NCBI GenBank assembly: GCA_943704525.1
Contig: CALSCQ010000004.1
Span: forward strand, 1 to 14,183
Direction of reading: 5' to 3'
From: Pigoraptor vietnamica
Lineage: Eukaryota; Opisthokonta; Filasterea
Length of the DNA stretch: 14,183 bases
The position numbers and the translations under genes are program-made. Shown here piece after piece: positions 4,987 to 14,078 of the stretch. Under the pieces are notes generated by a model that was not told where the DNA came from, did no database searches, and was given only the letters and a program-made list of their open reading frames with translations. Numbering within the stretch: the stretch's first letter is position 1; the number at the start of each line of letters is the position of its first letter.

Positions 4987-7835
4987 TCACTCTGAGAGAT
5001 CGAGGCTAATGGCGTCGAAATACTTCCCGTTGGCGTCAGGCTGCTCTAGATCAGGCGGCTCGGAGTTGGCCCGCACGGCTTTAGCCTCCGATTCAAAGCG
5101 TGCGACTGGAGAGCTGACCGGTGCTGTCGGTTTGGCTTCCAAATCCACAACCCCCGCAGGAACAATGCCCATAGATGCCGACGCCGCACTCGCCTCGGCT
5201 GACGGATCAGAAACCCGCGTCGCCGATGAAGGCGGTGCGTCGTGACTTGCAGGACCGACACCACGGGACCCTGCCCTTGACGGAGAGTGCGCACGAGAGC
5301 GAGAATGCTTCCGCTCGGTCGTTCGATTACTGCCGTCGTGCTGGATTGGGGATCGCGACCGAGAGCGCGACTGTCGCTCAAACACGTGGTCATCCTCATG
5401 GCGGCTTCGCGAGCGTGAGCGTCGCTGTTCATCCGCACTGTCGTCCGTGTGGTGCCGCCCGGGTCGATCGCCTAGTAGCAACGGAGGCCGCGCGTCCCGC
5501 CCCAAATCGCGCCGCGGTGGGTAAGGCGATCCAGGCCGACCACCTCTCCACGAGAGTGAAGGAGACAACGCGCCGTCGCGTGAGCGGAATGGGAGCGGCG
5601 TTCCAGGCCGACTACCTCTCTGCGGAGGGGAGGGAGACCGCTCGCCATGGTGCTCCCCCAAGAGCAATCACGGCGGTGCGTGCGGCGATCCAGGCCAATT
5701 GCCTCGGCGAGGGGGAGGCCTCTCGTCGTCGCGCTCCCATTCTCCAGGCCGATCACCTCTCCGCGGGGGAGAGGGAGACCTTCCCCTGTCGTGCTCTCCC
5801 CAGAAGGTTCGCCAAGGGGGAGGCCTCTCGCCGACGCTCTCCCATTCAGCGCGCGGTGCAAACGGCGATCCAGGCCGATCACCTCTCCACGGGGGAGAGG
5901 GAGACCTCGCGACATTGCGCCCCCATTCAGGTCGCGGTGGGGAAGGCGACCGCCCAGGCCACGCGGCTCTCCACAGGGGTGGCGGAGGTGGGGACCCGAC
6001 GGGGCGATCGCCGTGCCATGAAGGCGGGGGCAGCCTTGCCGAGTCGTCGAGCTCTCGCAGCTTTTCATATTGCGACACGTCGTCTCGTCGCACCCCGCCG
6101 TCGTCTCGTCGTGCGCCGTCGTCTCGTCGTGCCCCATTGTCTCGTTGTGCGCCGTAGGATGTGGGATGCGAAGGGCGTTCCCAACCATCGTTGTACCACT
6201 GGCCCGCGCCAGGTGATCGAGGATGCTCTCGCCTCCAATCCTCGTCTCGCCGTGGCACAGGGGAACTCGACCTGGGACGCTCGCAGTCACGCCGCCTCTC
6301 AGGGTCTCGCCGTGGAGATCTCGGCAAGTCGTCGGCTTGATGCACGGGTCGAAACTGCCCGGGAGTGGGCTCTTGTGACCATGACGCCGGGTTGAGCAGC
6401 CATGGTGGAGGAGGACCCCTCGGACCGCTTGCCTACACGGCAGTTGCATTAGCGCGTCAGTCGCGTGAGGCTACACTGCAAGCAGCAGCCAATCGGCTCA
6501 CGGAAAATGGGGACACCAACCCCGGCTTAACTACTAACAGAAGTCATGTGCACACAAACTGAAGGCACGGCCCACCTTTGCTGTGCTTGCCATGCGCGTC
6601 CTCGGCTTGTGTTGCTTTGGCTGCGGTTGCGGGCGGTACAGCGGCGGGGCGGGCGGTAGGAGTTGGGCGTGTTGGGCCGGTGCCTCAGTCGGCTGTGGTT
6701 GGGGCTCATGCTGCTGCGGCTGCGGAGGCTGTTCGGCCTGGGTCTGTTGTACGGGTTGCTCCTGCAGCTGCTGCAGCAATTCCTGGAAGGGAGAGGGAAT
6801 GTTAGCAGAAAGAAGCAAAAAGAAAGGGGATGCCTATGCGTGCATGCGCCAATGACACGTACAGCGATGGCGGCAGCAGTCTCGGGGTCCATGAGCGTGC
6901 CGGTCTCATCAGGTGGCTGAACGGGTACGGTGGGTTGGTACGTACGCGTCGTCTGGGAAAACTTCAATTGAGGAAGAAAAGCAACCAGAGGTGAGTCCAA
7001 CTGCCAAGTGGTGGACGCACGCTGACAAATATAGCAGTGGGTGGACTCACGTGCACGTATGGGCCATGCGGGGCTGGAAAGGCCGAAGAGAAGTCAGGCT
7101 GGGCCATAGGCACCACCGTCACTTTTGACGTCTCCGTGACCGTGTACGGAGTGGGCAAGGGAGGCGTCGGAAAGGCCGACAGCCACGATGGGACCTGGAA
7201 TGTTGCGGCTGCCGGTGCAGGAAGGCCAATGCTGCTGCCATGGCCAGGGAACGTCGACGGTAGTGACGCGCCCTGAAATGGCTGCATATATACGCGCAAG
7301 TGGTGGATCAGCGCGAGCACTAAAGAAATCAGTCAAGCAAGTAGCAAAACGCCGCTGCTCACCTTTACGTCGACGTTCGTAAGTGTTGCAAATGGTGGCA
7401 CAAGAAGTGCCTGACAACAGAGAGCAGAATGAGTCGCACAGCTCACGCAGCCATATATACAAACACAGACGACCCTCACGCTCCCCATACTGCCGCAGAC
7501 AGCTTCACCGAATCAGTCTCACACACGACGCCAACCTCGAAGGACACGTCGGCGGGAAGCAATGTTCCATCGCGCATGCGGCCGTGGTCCAACAGCTGCG
7601 ACTTCTCGTAGCGTTTTCGGTTGCATTTCTTGCACTTGAGGGCGCCCTGTGCGCAGCTCGCGAGGCAGTACGTGCATCGCTTTGTAGCCGACCATTTGGG
7701 CGAGCTCTTGGTGGCGCACTCGTACCGCCGCGAGCACGCCTGGCACCCATTGAGCACCGGTTGCGACGGACTTACGCCGAATACCACGCACCGCCTCTCA
7801 TCCCACACGCTGCAAAAGTCGCACTTGTGTGCCAT
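4987..7835 (-). CDS. FAM76-like Cys-rich, Pro/Gln-rich, RS-domain protein (six exons)
   Basis: Proposed minus-strand exons are 7835-7491, 7410-7363, 7281-7051, 6961-6863, 6782-6576 and 6432-4987. Every junction is phase 0. Exon 1 begins MAHKCDFC and has CxxC pairs at residues 5-8, 30-33, 52-55 and 67-70, plus single Cys. KRCTYCLASCAQGALKCKKC followed by NRKRYEKS resembles the Cys-rich region of FAM76 proteins, which are nuclear-speckle proteins. Exons 3-5 are Pro-rich then Gln/Pro-rich. Exon 6 is an RS-type domain with repeated RSPSPP, RRGDRPG and RSRSRS. A role in pre-mRNA processing is inferred. One TGA (5668-5670) interrupts exon 6. Read through, the protein is about 790 residues, ending FDAISLDLSE; stopped there, about 564. 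The exon 1 donor (GTATGG) and the exon 3 acceptor (7282 or 7273) are the least certain boundaries. Confidence 0.68.
5668..5670 (-). other. In-frame TGA inside the RS-domain exon
   Basis: The frame reads GSPHAPP, TGA, LLLGEHHGERSPSPPQRG without any shift. The 226 codons after the stop have the same composition, including RSRSRSPI and RRSRSRSRHEDD, and end at another TGA (4987-4989). Candidate explanations are a recent CGA-to-TGA change, a sequencing error, a shorter true protein, or an intron that removes it. A pyrimidine-rich tract with CCGCAGAGAG lies 3' of the stop, and AGAG|GTGATC in the preceding repeat (about 5757) could pair with it in phase 1. Confidence 0.75.
6078..6153 (-). repeat. 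18-bp in-frame coding repeat in the RS gene
   Basis: About four units of the type CGTCGTCTCGTCGTGCGC on the plus strand encode the minus-strand series QRDNGARRDDGARRDDGG and VRRDD. The units are imperfect. They lie in the basic/acidic part of exon 6, ahead of the longer RSPSPP-containing repeats. Confidence 0.75.
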
Positions 7836-8289
7836 TTGCCAGAGCGCTCAGTGTTCCGCGCGGACGCATTGAAGACGGAAAAAAAAAGAAAGAAAAGAGT
7901 GCGTGCGTCGGCTACTTGGCACGAGGTCACTTTCTCCGATTTGTAAAAAAAAATTTCCGATAACTTTGCGAGTACCCCTAATGCCCACCCCCGCTATCAA
8001 AAATTCAATTCAAACCTAGCAAAAACCCGAGCAAAATCCGAGCAGAATTGAATATAATAATAATCGCCGATTCGCGGCACATACTCAGTGTACGTACACA
8101 CACACACACAGAGCGCACCACACACGCACACACGGACACGCACACACGCACGCACACACACACACACACACGCGCGCACGTCAGCACAACTGCACAACTC
8201 AGTACACACACACAACTAGACGGACACGGAATTTGTGAGTGAGGTAGACGATAGCGACCTCAGCTGAGGTCCATCCGGCAGGCGCAAAC
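7836..8289. promoter_or_regulatory. Divergent promoter and 5' UTR region
   Basis: This 454-base gap separates the start of the minus-strand RS gene (7835) from the start of the plus-strand LRR gene (8290), so both promoters must lie here or overlap it. It contains A-rich runs (about 7878-7900 and 7945-7953), an AT-rich patch with AATATAATAATAAT (about 8050-8063) and a long CA-rich tract. No motif can be assigned firmly. Both ATGs have A at -3 and are followed by GC (GCAAATGGC and AAACATGGC). Confidence 0.5.
8095..8214 (+). repeat. CA/CG-rich microsatellite
   Basis: An imperfect (CA)n tract of about 120 bases is interrupted by CG steps, with runs at 8097-8110, around 8121-8170 and 8202-8213. 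It lies in the divergent intergenic region. Alternating purine-pyrimidine of this type can adopt Z-DNA and is length-variable. It produces spurious Cys/Val-rich frames on the minus strand. Confidence 0.9.
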
Positions 8290-11200
8290 ATGGCGTCAGA
8301 GGGTCGGCGCACAGCCACTCTGTGGCCATTGACCGCGCTGCTATTTTTCGCGATTCTCGCGTTCCCCTGGACAGGCGGTGGCGCGGCGGCACGTTCGCCT
8401 CCAGCGCCTCCAGAGCAAGGTTTGCGGAATTCGAATCGGCGTTCAACTCTACTGACTGTTCCCGCAGCGGCTGAGCCCCCCCCGGCATGCTGCTCCACTC
8501 GGAGCGACTCGTGTTTGTGTGGGGTTGCGCCAAGCGCCGCGACTGAGACGCCAACAATTGTCTGCGGGTCCTTGAAGAACGGCGTGTTGTGAGTAACTGA
8601 TTGTGCTGCACGCCGCCGGCCCGCGATGGGCGTATGTCGGCTGAAGGATAATCTGCCGTTTTTTTTTCAGGTCATTTTCCGGGCGCTGCAATGTCACCGT
8701 CCTTCCGGAGGCATTCAACTCAACGGTCAACCTCATTGGCACTGCCGCTACAGTTTCAGAAATGCGGGTTGAGACTTCATGTACACTGGTCGTGTGATGG
8801 CCAGAGCGTTTTTTTAATACCGTGAGGTCCTGTGTGCGCAGTTTTGTCGAGAGCATGGACTGCCGTGCCAATCCGAACGGACCGGTACCCAAGGGTCTCC
8901 TGGATACCGTGCGTGGCTCTCTGAAGAAGCTGTGAGTACGTGCTGTACTCGGCGTGTATTCGAGTGTGCTGCGGCGGTTAGTTTTGCGAGCGGACTAAAT
9001 TGTTTGGCACCCAATCCGCCCAGCACACTTCGGAATGTACGCGGGCTCGATTCTGACGCCTTAACGAGGCAACTTCAAGCTATCCCTCAAGTCGTGGAAC
9101 TGTAAGTAACTGTTGCACGCACACAGTTTCTGAGGATTTGAAAGAGAGACTGAGAGAGACGCTCATGAGCGCGTTTGTTTCTGACCGCAGGGATCTCGCC
9201 TTTAACGGTCTCGGCGGCATTGCTGGCGACTCATTTGCCACTCTCAGCAACCTGAGCCGCATGTGCGTGCAAAACGCGCTGTGTGCAGTGCATGGCCATA
9301 CGCCCCATGTTTGTTCACACGCGGATGCAACTATGATCGCAGAACGCTTGCTGGCAATGGGCTTGCGCGACTGCCGCCGGGGCTCTTCAAGTACAACACT
9401 GCGCTTACTTCCATGTGGGTCGGCCATTGAACGGACCGGGGGTTGCGATTGCCGTCCTCTGACAAGCCGTCCATGTCCGCTTTTTTGTTGCAGTGATTTG
9501 TCGCAAAACGTGCTCAAGTCGATGCCGCATGATGCCTTCTGCGAGCTCAAGTCGCTCGTGAGAGTGTAAGTGCCGCATACTTGTGCCGCTTTTGTGTCGC
9601 GGTGGCTAACACTCGCACCTGCCCAGGTCTCTGGCGTCGAACCAACTGACTGCCCTTCTGGTCGGACTCTTTGCGGCCAACGTGGCGCTGAAACACATGT
9701 GAGCTACGTGCGAGGCTCAGTCACTATGCTGCATTCATGCTATGCTCGCTAATACTGTGTGCCGCAGAGACTTGTCTGCCAACGAGCTGACAGACCTGGG
9801 CGAAGGGCTCTTTCCGCGTGGAGCAATCCCTCTTGAACGGCTGTGAGTGTCAGTCGCGGCTACCGGTGCCCAGAAGCAATGTGTGGGGATGGGTGCCCAG
9901 CTCTTACCGAACATTACCTTTGCAGGAACGTGTCGTGCAACCGCATCGCCCATCTAATGTCGATGAATCTTCCCAACGTGACCACAACGGCGATCATGTG
10001 AGTGAGATTTGGTCTGCATGGCATTGACAAGGAGTTTCTTGAAACTCACACGGCCCGCTCTGCAGTGACCTCGCGAGTAACAACAATGGCACGACCCCGG
10101 AAGGGTGTGTGCTGCCGGGCGCATGGACGGTCGCGGAAAGGCACTCGTGCCCTTGCATGGATGGGGATCCGGCCTGCAGCGATCGCTGCTACTGCGGCGC
10201 TCCCGAAAACAGCTGCGATGCTGCGACTGCTACTTGCGTGGTTCGCGGCGGTGGGTGTACAGTATGTGTTGGCTCTGAGTAAATTTGTCAGACTGGCTGA
10301 CAAGCACTTTCATGCCGGCCGCAGCTTTGCCCTCAAGCTCCTCACTCGTGGCCCTGCCGGAGGGCGCGGTGTGCGCGTGTCTCATTGCCAATGGGTCGAT
10401 GTCGTCGCCGCAAAGCATTCGTCCGCTCTCGACGCTCACTGGCAAGTCGTTTGCGGCAGTGCAGGACCGTTGTTCCGAACTTCTTTGGGCCAAATCGAAC
10501 ACGGCCACAACACCGCCCATGCGGACGGTCGATGGTGTGCGCAATGGGCTCGACGGGTGCCGCGACGTCTGCACGAAGGACGCTGCTTGCCTCGCCTTCT
10601 CGTACGACAAGCTGTCGTCGAAGTGCATCTTTTACGGGAATGCTTTCGGATTGCTTCCCGAGCGGACGTGGCTTGCCGTGGACAAGCCTCTCCCATCGGC
10701 CGCGGATGCAAAGAGTCGGCGGGATGCAGCAACCCCGGGCCTGAGCGACGACGACTTTAAGTTTCTTGGCAAGGATCGCAGCGCCGAGATTCGTCGCGAC
10801 TTTACGTTTTATCCTCCCACGACGGGCTCGTACTCGTTCGCTTTTCCGTCGGGTGCCCGCTTCCTCATTTACGAGCCCGGCGCGGCGGCGCCTTACTCGG
10901 ACTGGACGGCGCCTTTTGCCAACCTCCCCCGCAACGGATCGGCGTGCCCTGGTGGGGATGTGGAGCTTTGCGGTGGGCTCTGCTGCCCGCGGGCATATCA
11001 GCTGGTACTCGTTGACAACCGCTGGTTTTCTGCATCCGCTACTGACTGGAAACAGCTCCGCGGGGATCCATACGGCCGCGTGGACCACTGCCGTTGTGTG
11101 GGCCCGGACTTTGTGTTGCTGAACCCGCGGCAGATTCCGTCGTGCGAGCTCACTTCCGACTTCTTGGCCGCCAAGTATTTGTCCACCCCCAAGGTAATAT

Positions 11201-14050
11201 CGGAAGGGGGCATTTTTTGGTACACGACCTCCACGGGCGATTACTGCGCCAATCTGCCCGCGCTGGAGACGGCGCCGCCCTACTTTGTCTGCCAGCCGTT
11301 CGGTGACAGTCGGATCGTGGGCGCAGTGCACGCGGATGGACAGGACTTTCGGCAGGTGCCCACGTGCCCACGCCGCCTTGAGCAAGGGAAGGGCTATCGA
11401 ATGCGCTTGCTCCTGCGCGGCCCGCTGGATGCGTGGGTTCCTCAACACCTTCTGTCGCCGGACACGAGCGGAATCGCTGCCGGTGAGAACACTTGGGCAA
11501 ATGAGGATCCCAAGTGCCACCTGCCTTTCAACTACGGCGTGTGGGGCGATATCGAGACGCGCTTTGAACGCGACCCTCGCAATGCTGCTGTGTATAAGAA
11601 CGGCAGCCCTGGGTGGTATCTTGCCCGGTGTTGTGGCGAGTGCTACAGTTGGAATTTTGTTACTATGAATGGGGTCAAAAGCGTTGTGTTGAACGTTGGT
11701 GTGGTGCCGACGCCGAGCAAGCTTCCATGGTTTTCCGTGGATCGGCTGGGTGCGCAGTTTTTCGGCTTCTCGGTTGTTCCTGATGCCAACGCCACTGCCA
11801 TCCCTGGCCTCAAGCAGCCCCTGAAGCTTTTGGGTATGTCGGTGGCTCTTTGACTGGCTGGAATCTGCTGTGCATGTGTCCTTTCAGTTGTTTCTCATTA
11901 TCGAACTCTCGTTTCTAATCTCGCTGCCACAGTGAGGACAGGGGCAACAAACACTTATCTTGACTTCTATTCGTTCTCCACGAACGTCACGTCACTGCCG
12001 CCGCCACCCCCGGTGACGCCTCCAGCCACTCGTGAGTGCCAAGGTCGCATCCATGTGCGCAACCGTGTTGCATCTTACAGTCTGCTGATTGCTGCACCTT
12101 TTCAGAGGAGCTCGTGAGCTGGGGCTGCTTTGCCGCGAGCGAGATGGACGACATTGCGCCTTTTGTGGGCCTGATCGACCAGACGTACGACGTCGTGAGC
12201 GAGCGAAAAGTCTCGCTGGATGGTGAGTCGGCGTATGTCATGCATGTCGGTTGCGTGCTGTTAGTGCTGTCCGGTTGACCTAACCGACGAGTTTCCACCC
12301 AGGGGCCGAGGCGATTTCGATCTTCTTTGGCCCGCAGCTCTCCTCGAACGTGTCCACTTCCGTGACCATCTTTGGCAACAACGCGCGTGCCGTCACGGTG
12401 AAGGGCGCGTCAAATCTCAACGGATCCGTGTTGATTATGCCGGCAGTCGGCGTGATCGACCACGCCACGCTCCAGGGCTTGAGCACGGTGCCAGACACCA
12501 TGTACGTGGTACTCCCGTCGCGGGCAGCGCGGTTCGACCTAGCCGCGTGCCGCATCAACCCATCTCGGTGCACGCAGTACCCGACGACCGTTACCGTCGG
12601 CGTCGTCCAGTCGAGCGTCGTGTTCATGTGCGAGGAGTCGGGCCCCTCGCCTAATCGCATGATCGGCATGACGTCCGTGCCCATGAGCGCCCTCGGGGTC
12701 GGCATTGATTTTGCCCAATCCCGCATAGGAGATCCCATCGGAGGTGTGTTTTTCTCTGTGAGTTCTTCTCCTTGGAGCGCCTTGCCTCTCCTCATAACGT
12801 TTCACCGGGTTGGGAGCTAATTTCTTTTGCATAATTGGCAATTGGCGCAGTGTGGGCCGAGGCCACAAAGAACGCTTCGGCGCCAATGACGCTGTACGCC
12901 GGCTCCAATTGGACAGCTGCGCTCCCCATCGACCGCAGTGTCAGCTCGCAGGCGACGCTGTTTGTCGACGGGTTGCGCGTGAACGTTACGGGCGCATCCG
13001 GCTCTGACGTCGTCCAATTTGTCGTCGTCATTTCGGGTCCCCTCGGCCAAGTCTCGTTTTCCAGCAGCGCGCCGGAATCGAAGGGCGCGGGGAGCGCGGG
13101 TTCCGTGTCGTACGAGTGGTCGTCGTTTGTGGTCGCTGCCGCCACCAATATCACCGTCACCAACGTGGGAAGCAAGCCGTTGGCCATTCGGGTGGAAGTC
13201 CGGGGCCTAGGTGAGCTTCGACAACATGTGCACACAATGCAATCTCATCGCGGTGTTGGCTTATCGCCTTCGCTTATTTTTTGCAGCGACCGAGATCTGT
13301 CACATGGTTGCGGCCTTTGACGATGTGGCGCAGGTCGTCAGAGTCGACCCGACCAATGATGGTTTGGTGGTTCAGCGCCTCGAGCTGGTCCTTCCCGTGC
13401 TCCCGGTGCAGTCCGGAGCCAACTTCACGCTGCGCGCGAGCGTGTTCACGGGGACGACGGGCCACCAGCTGGGCTCCTCGCCGGCTTTTCTCGGGCAGCA
13501 GGGGATTGCCGACTCTGTGGGCGACACCGTTTGTGAGATGGATTTCCACGAGGATCGCGGCGCATTCATCTGCAGCATTTCTTCGACGAACGTGACGGAC
13601 GCGGTCAGGCGCTGGATGTACGGCGCGCAAGCGAGCTTGATCGTCTCGCCGTCCAACTACCGTTCCGACCAGAACGTCGTCGTTCCCGCGTCTGCCGTGC
13701 TTCCGTCGCGCGTCCTATGGGAGGGAACCGCCGGCTTGGACACCAAGATCGTGCTGACAATTGTGTACGAAGGTGCGTGTGTCTCTTGTGTTTCCTTTGC
13801 ATGTTGATCCATGAACGGCTGACTAATTAGCATGCAACTTGCTGCATGCAGAGTATTCATGGCGCGCGCTCGGCGACTGGTCGCCGGGCTGCACGGGCAA
13901 GGCGGACGAGGTGCAACTGCAGACGGTGCTGTGCGTGACGCGGGCTGGCCTCGCCGTGGACCCTGTCCACTGCGCGCCGATCTTGCACCTCCGGCCGGCG
14001 GACTCACTGCCGTGTGCGAGCCCGGATGAGCCCTATGCTTGGCGGCAAAG
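8290..14050 (+). CDS. Secreted LRR / PAN / TSP1-like multidomain protein, 19 or more exons, 3' end not reached
   Basis: Exons: 8290-8419, 8468-8588, 8671-8793, 8842-8931, 9024-9101, 9191-9262, 9343-9414, 9494-9565, 9627-9698, 9768-9842, 9926-9997, 10066-10250, 10325-11833, 11933-12031, 12106-12222, 12303-12743, 12851-13210, 13287-13772, 13852 to about 14050 (roughly 1457 residues so far). The N-terminus has a signal peptide (LWPLTALLFFAILAF, then GGGAAA). Residues 44-155 form a Cys-containing cap with weak LRR-like segments. About seven LRRs follow, then a Cys-rich cap, a PAN/Apple-like domain (about 430-515), a long uncharacterised ectodomain with many N-x-S/T sites, and a TSP1-like module. 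No membrane segment is seen, but the C-terminus is beyond the window. An extracellular adhesion or recognition role is inferred. The donor of exon 3 and the end of exon 19 (14050 or 14013) are uncertain. Confidence 0.8.
8420..8467 (+). other. 48-base intron 1, multiple of three and stop-free
   Basis: The donor CAAG|GTTTGC and acceptor TGTTCCCGCAG|CGG enclose 48 bases with a TACTGAC-like branch site (CTACTGACTG). It contains no in-frame stop, so retention would only add 16 residues after the signal peptide. It interrupts a Pro/Ala-rich linker. Without transcripts, splicing cannot be distinguished from retention. Another proposed intron (8794-8841) is also 48 bases. Confidence 0.5.
9024..9997 (+). 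other. LRR exon array: one repeat per exon, all phase 2
   Basis: Exons 5-11 are 78, 72, 72, 72, 72, 75 and 72 bases, each encoding one LRR of 24-26 residues and each bounded by phase-2 introns of 61-89 bases. Repeats include LDLAFNGLGGIAGDSFATLS, LAGNGLARLPPGLFKYNTAL, IDLSQNVLKSMPHDAFCELK, VSLASNQLTALLVGLFAANV, IDLSANELTDLGEGLFPRGA and LNVSCNRIAHLMSMNLPNVT. They fit LxLxxNxLxxLpxxxFxxLxxL, the typical extracellular LRR type. The first coding base of each exon completes the L/I/V codon that opens the next repeat. Spacing and phase make these boundaries the most reliable in the window. Confidence 0.88.
10066..10250 (+). other. Exon 12: last LRR strand and Cys-rich cap
   Basis: The exon opens with a final repeat start (IDLASNNNGT) and continues into a compact Cys-rich segment with GCVLPG, HSCPCMDGDPACSDRCYCG and ENSCDAATATCVV. 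Nine Cys occur within about 45 residues, consistent with an LRR C-terminal cap or a small EGF-like fold. The pattern matches neither canonical form exactly. The exon starts in phase 2 and ends in phase 1, so it is the point where the intron phase of the gene switches. Confidence 0.65.
10325..11833 (+). other. Exon 13: PAN/Apple-like domain plus uncharacterised Cys-rich ectodomain
   Basis: This single 1509-base exon encodes about 503 residues. The PAN/Apple-like part runs from FAAVQDRCSELLW through GLDGCRDVCTKDAACLAFSY to SKCIFYGNAFG, with the typical C...C..C....C.AF.Y....C.FY spacing. PAN modules bind proteins or carbohydrates. The remaining 370 or so residues are rich in Cys, aromatic residues and Gly (for example CGGLCCPRAYQLVLVDNRWF and LARCCGECYSWNFV) and match nothing I recognise. 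A short stretch, FTFYPPTTGSYSFAFPSG, looks like PA14/TSP-associated beta strands but is too brief to call. Confidence 0.65.
11933..13772 (+). other. Exons 14-18: repeated phase-1 exons encoding a beta-rich ectodomain
   Basis: Exons of 99, 117, 441, 360 and 486 bases are all multiples of three and all flanked by phase-1 introns (74, 80, 107, 76 and 79 bases between or after them). Products are rich in Val, Thr and Ser with alternating hydrophobicity, a Pro-rich linker (TSLPPPPPVTPPAT) and several Asn glycosylation motifs. Sequences such as VSWGCFAASEMDDIAPF and ATEICHMVAAFDDVAQVV share a loose x-C-hydrophobic-AA pattern followed by D-D-x-A, possibly two copies of one module. No known family is assigned. 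Confidence 0.7.
13852..14050 (+). other. Exon 19: thrombospondin type-1-like module
   Basis: The exon encodes EYSWRALGDWSPGCTGKADE followed by VQLQTVLCVTRAGLAVDPVHC and later SLPCASPDEP. W..LGDWSPGC, the internal VLC.T, the D..HC and the final PC fit a TSP1 repeat of the ADAMTS type, but only four of the usual six Cys are visible and the CGxG turn is replaced by TGKADE. The frame runs on to a TGA at 14124-14126. A donor at AAAG|GTGCTT (14051) or CCGT|GTGCGA (14014) is more likely, since the read-through tail contains the CA repeat. Further TSP1 copies may lie beyond the window. Confidence 0.55.
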
Positions 14051-14062
14051 GTGCTTCGCGCG

Positions 14063-14078
14063 CACACACACACACACA
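14063..14078 (+). repeat. Short (CA)8 microsatellite
   Basis: Eight CA dinucleotides follow a CGCG stretch just after exon 19. It translates as His-Thr repeats if read through, which argues that it is intronic. The remaining bases to 14183 show no recognisable exon. Confidence 0.85.

Noticed and set aside
5668-5670. Selenocysteine or reassigned TGA codon
   Set aside because: No selenoprotein family fits an RS domain, and TGA ends the same gene at 4987-4989, so a general reassignment is not supported.
5175-6395. A 406-codon plus-strand ORF, the second-longest open frame in the window
   Set aside because: It lies opposite the RS-domain exon. The GC-rich repeats keep the antisense frame open. 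Its translation is Arg/Ala-rich without motifs, while the minus frame has clear RSPSPP and RSRSRS repeats and spliced continuity with upstream exons.
5472-6449. A 325-codon minus ORF overlapping the RS exon in another frame
   Set aside because: It is opened by the same repeats, has no RS content, and stops at 5472 without linking to exons on either side.
7997-8242. Cys/Val-rich or Thr/His-rich ORFs across the CA tract
   Set aside because: They are produced entirely by the dinucleotide repeat.
10342-11520. A 392-codon minus-strand ORF
   Set aside because: It is antisense to exon 13 of the LRR/PAN gene, is Arg-rich and lacks any domain. The plus frame has PAN-type Cys spacing and consistent splice sites.
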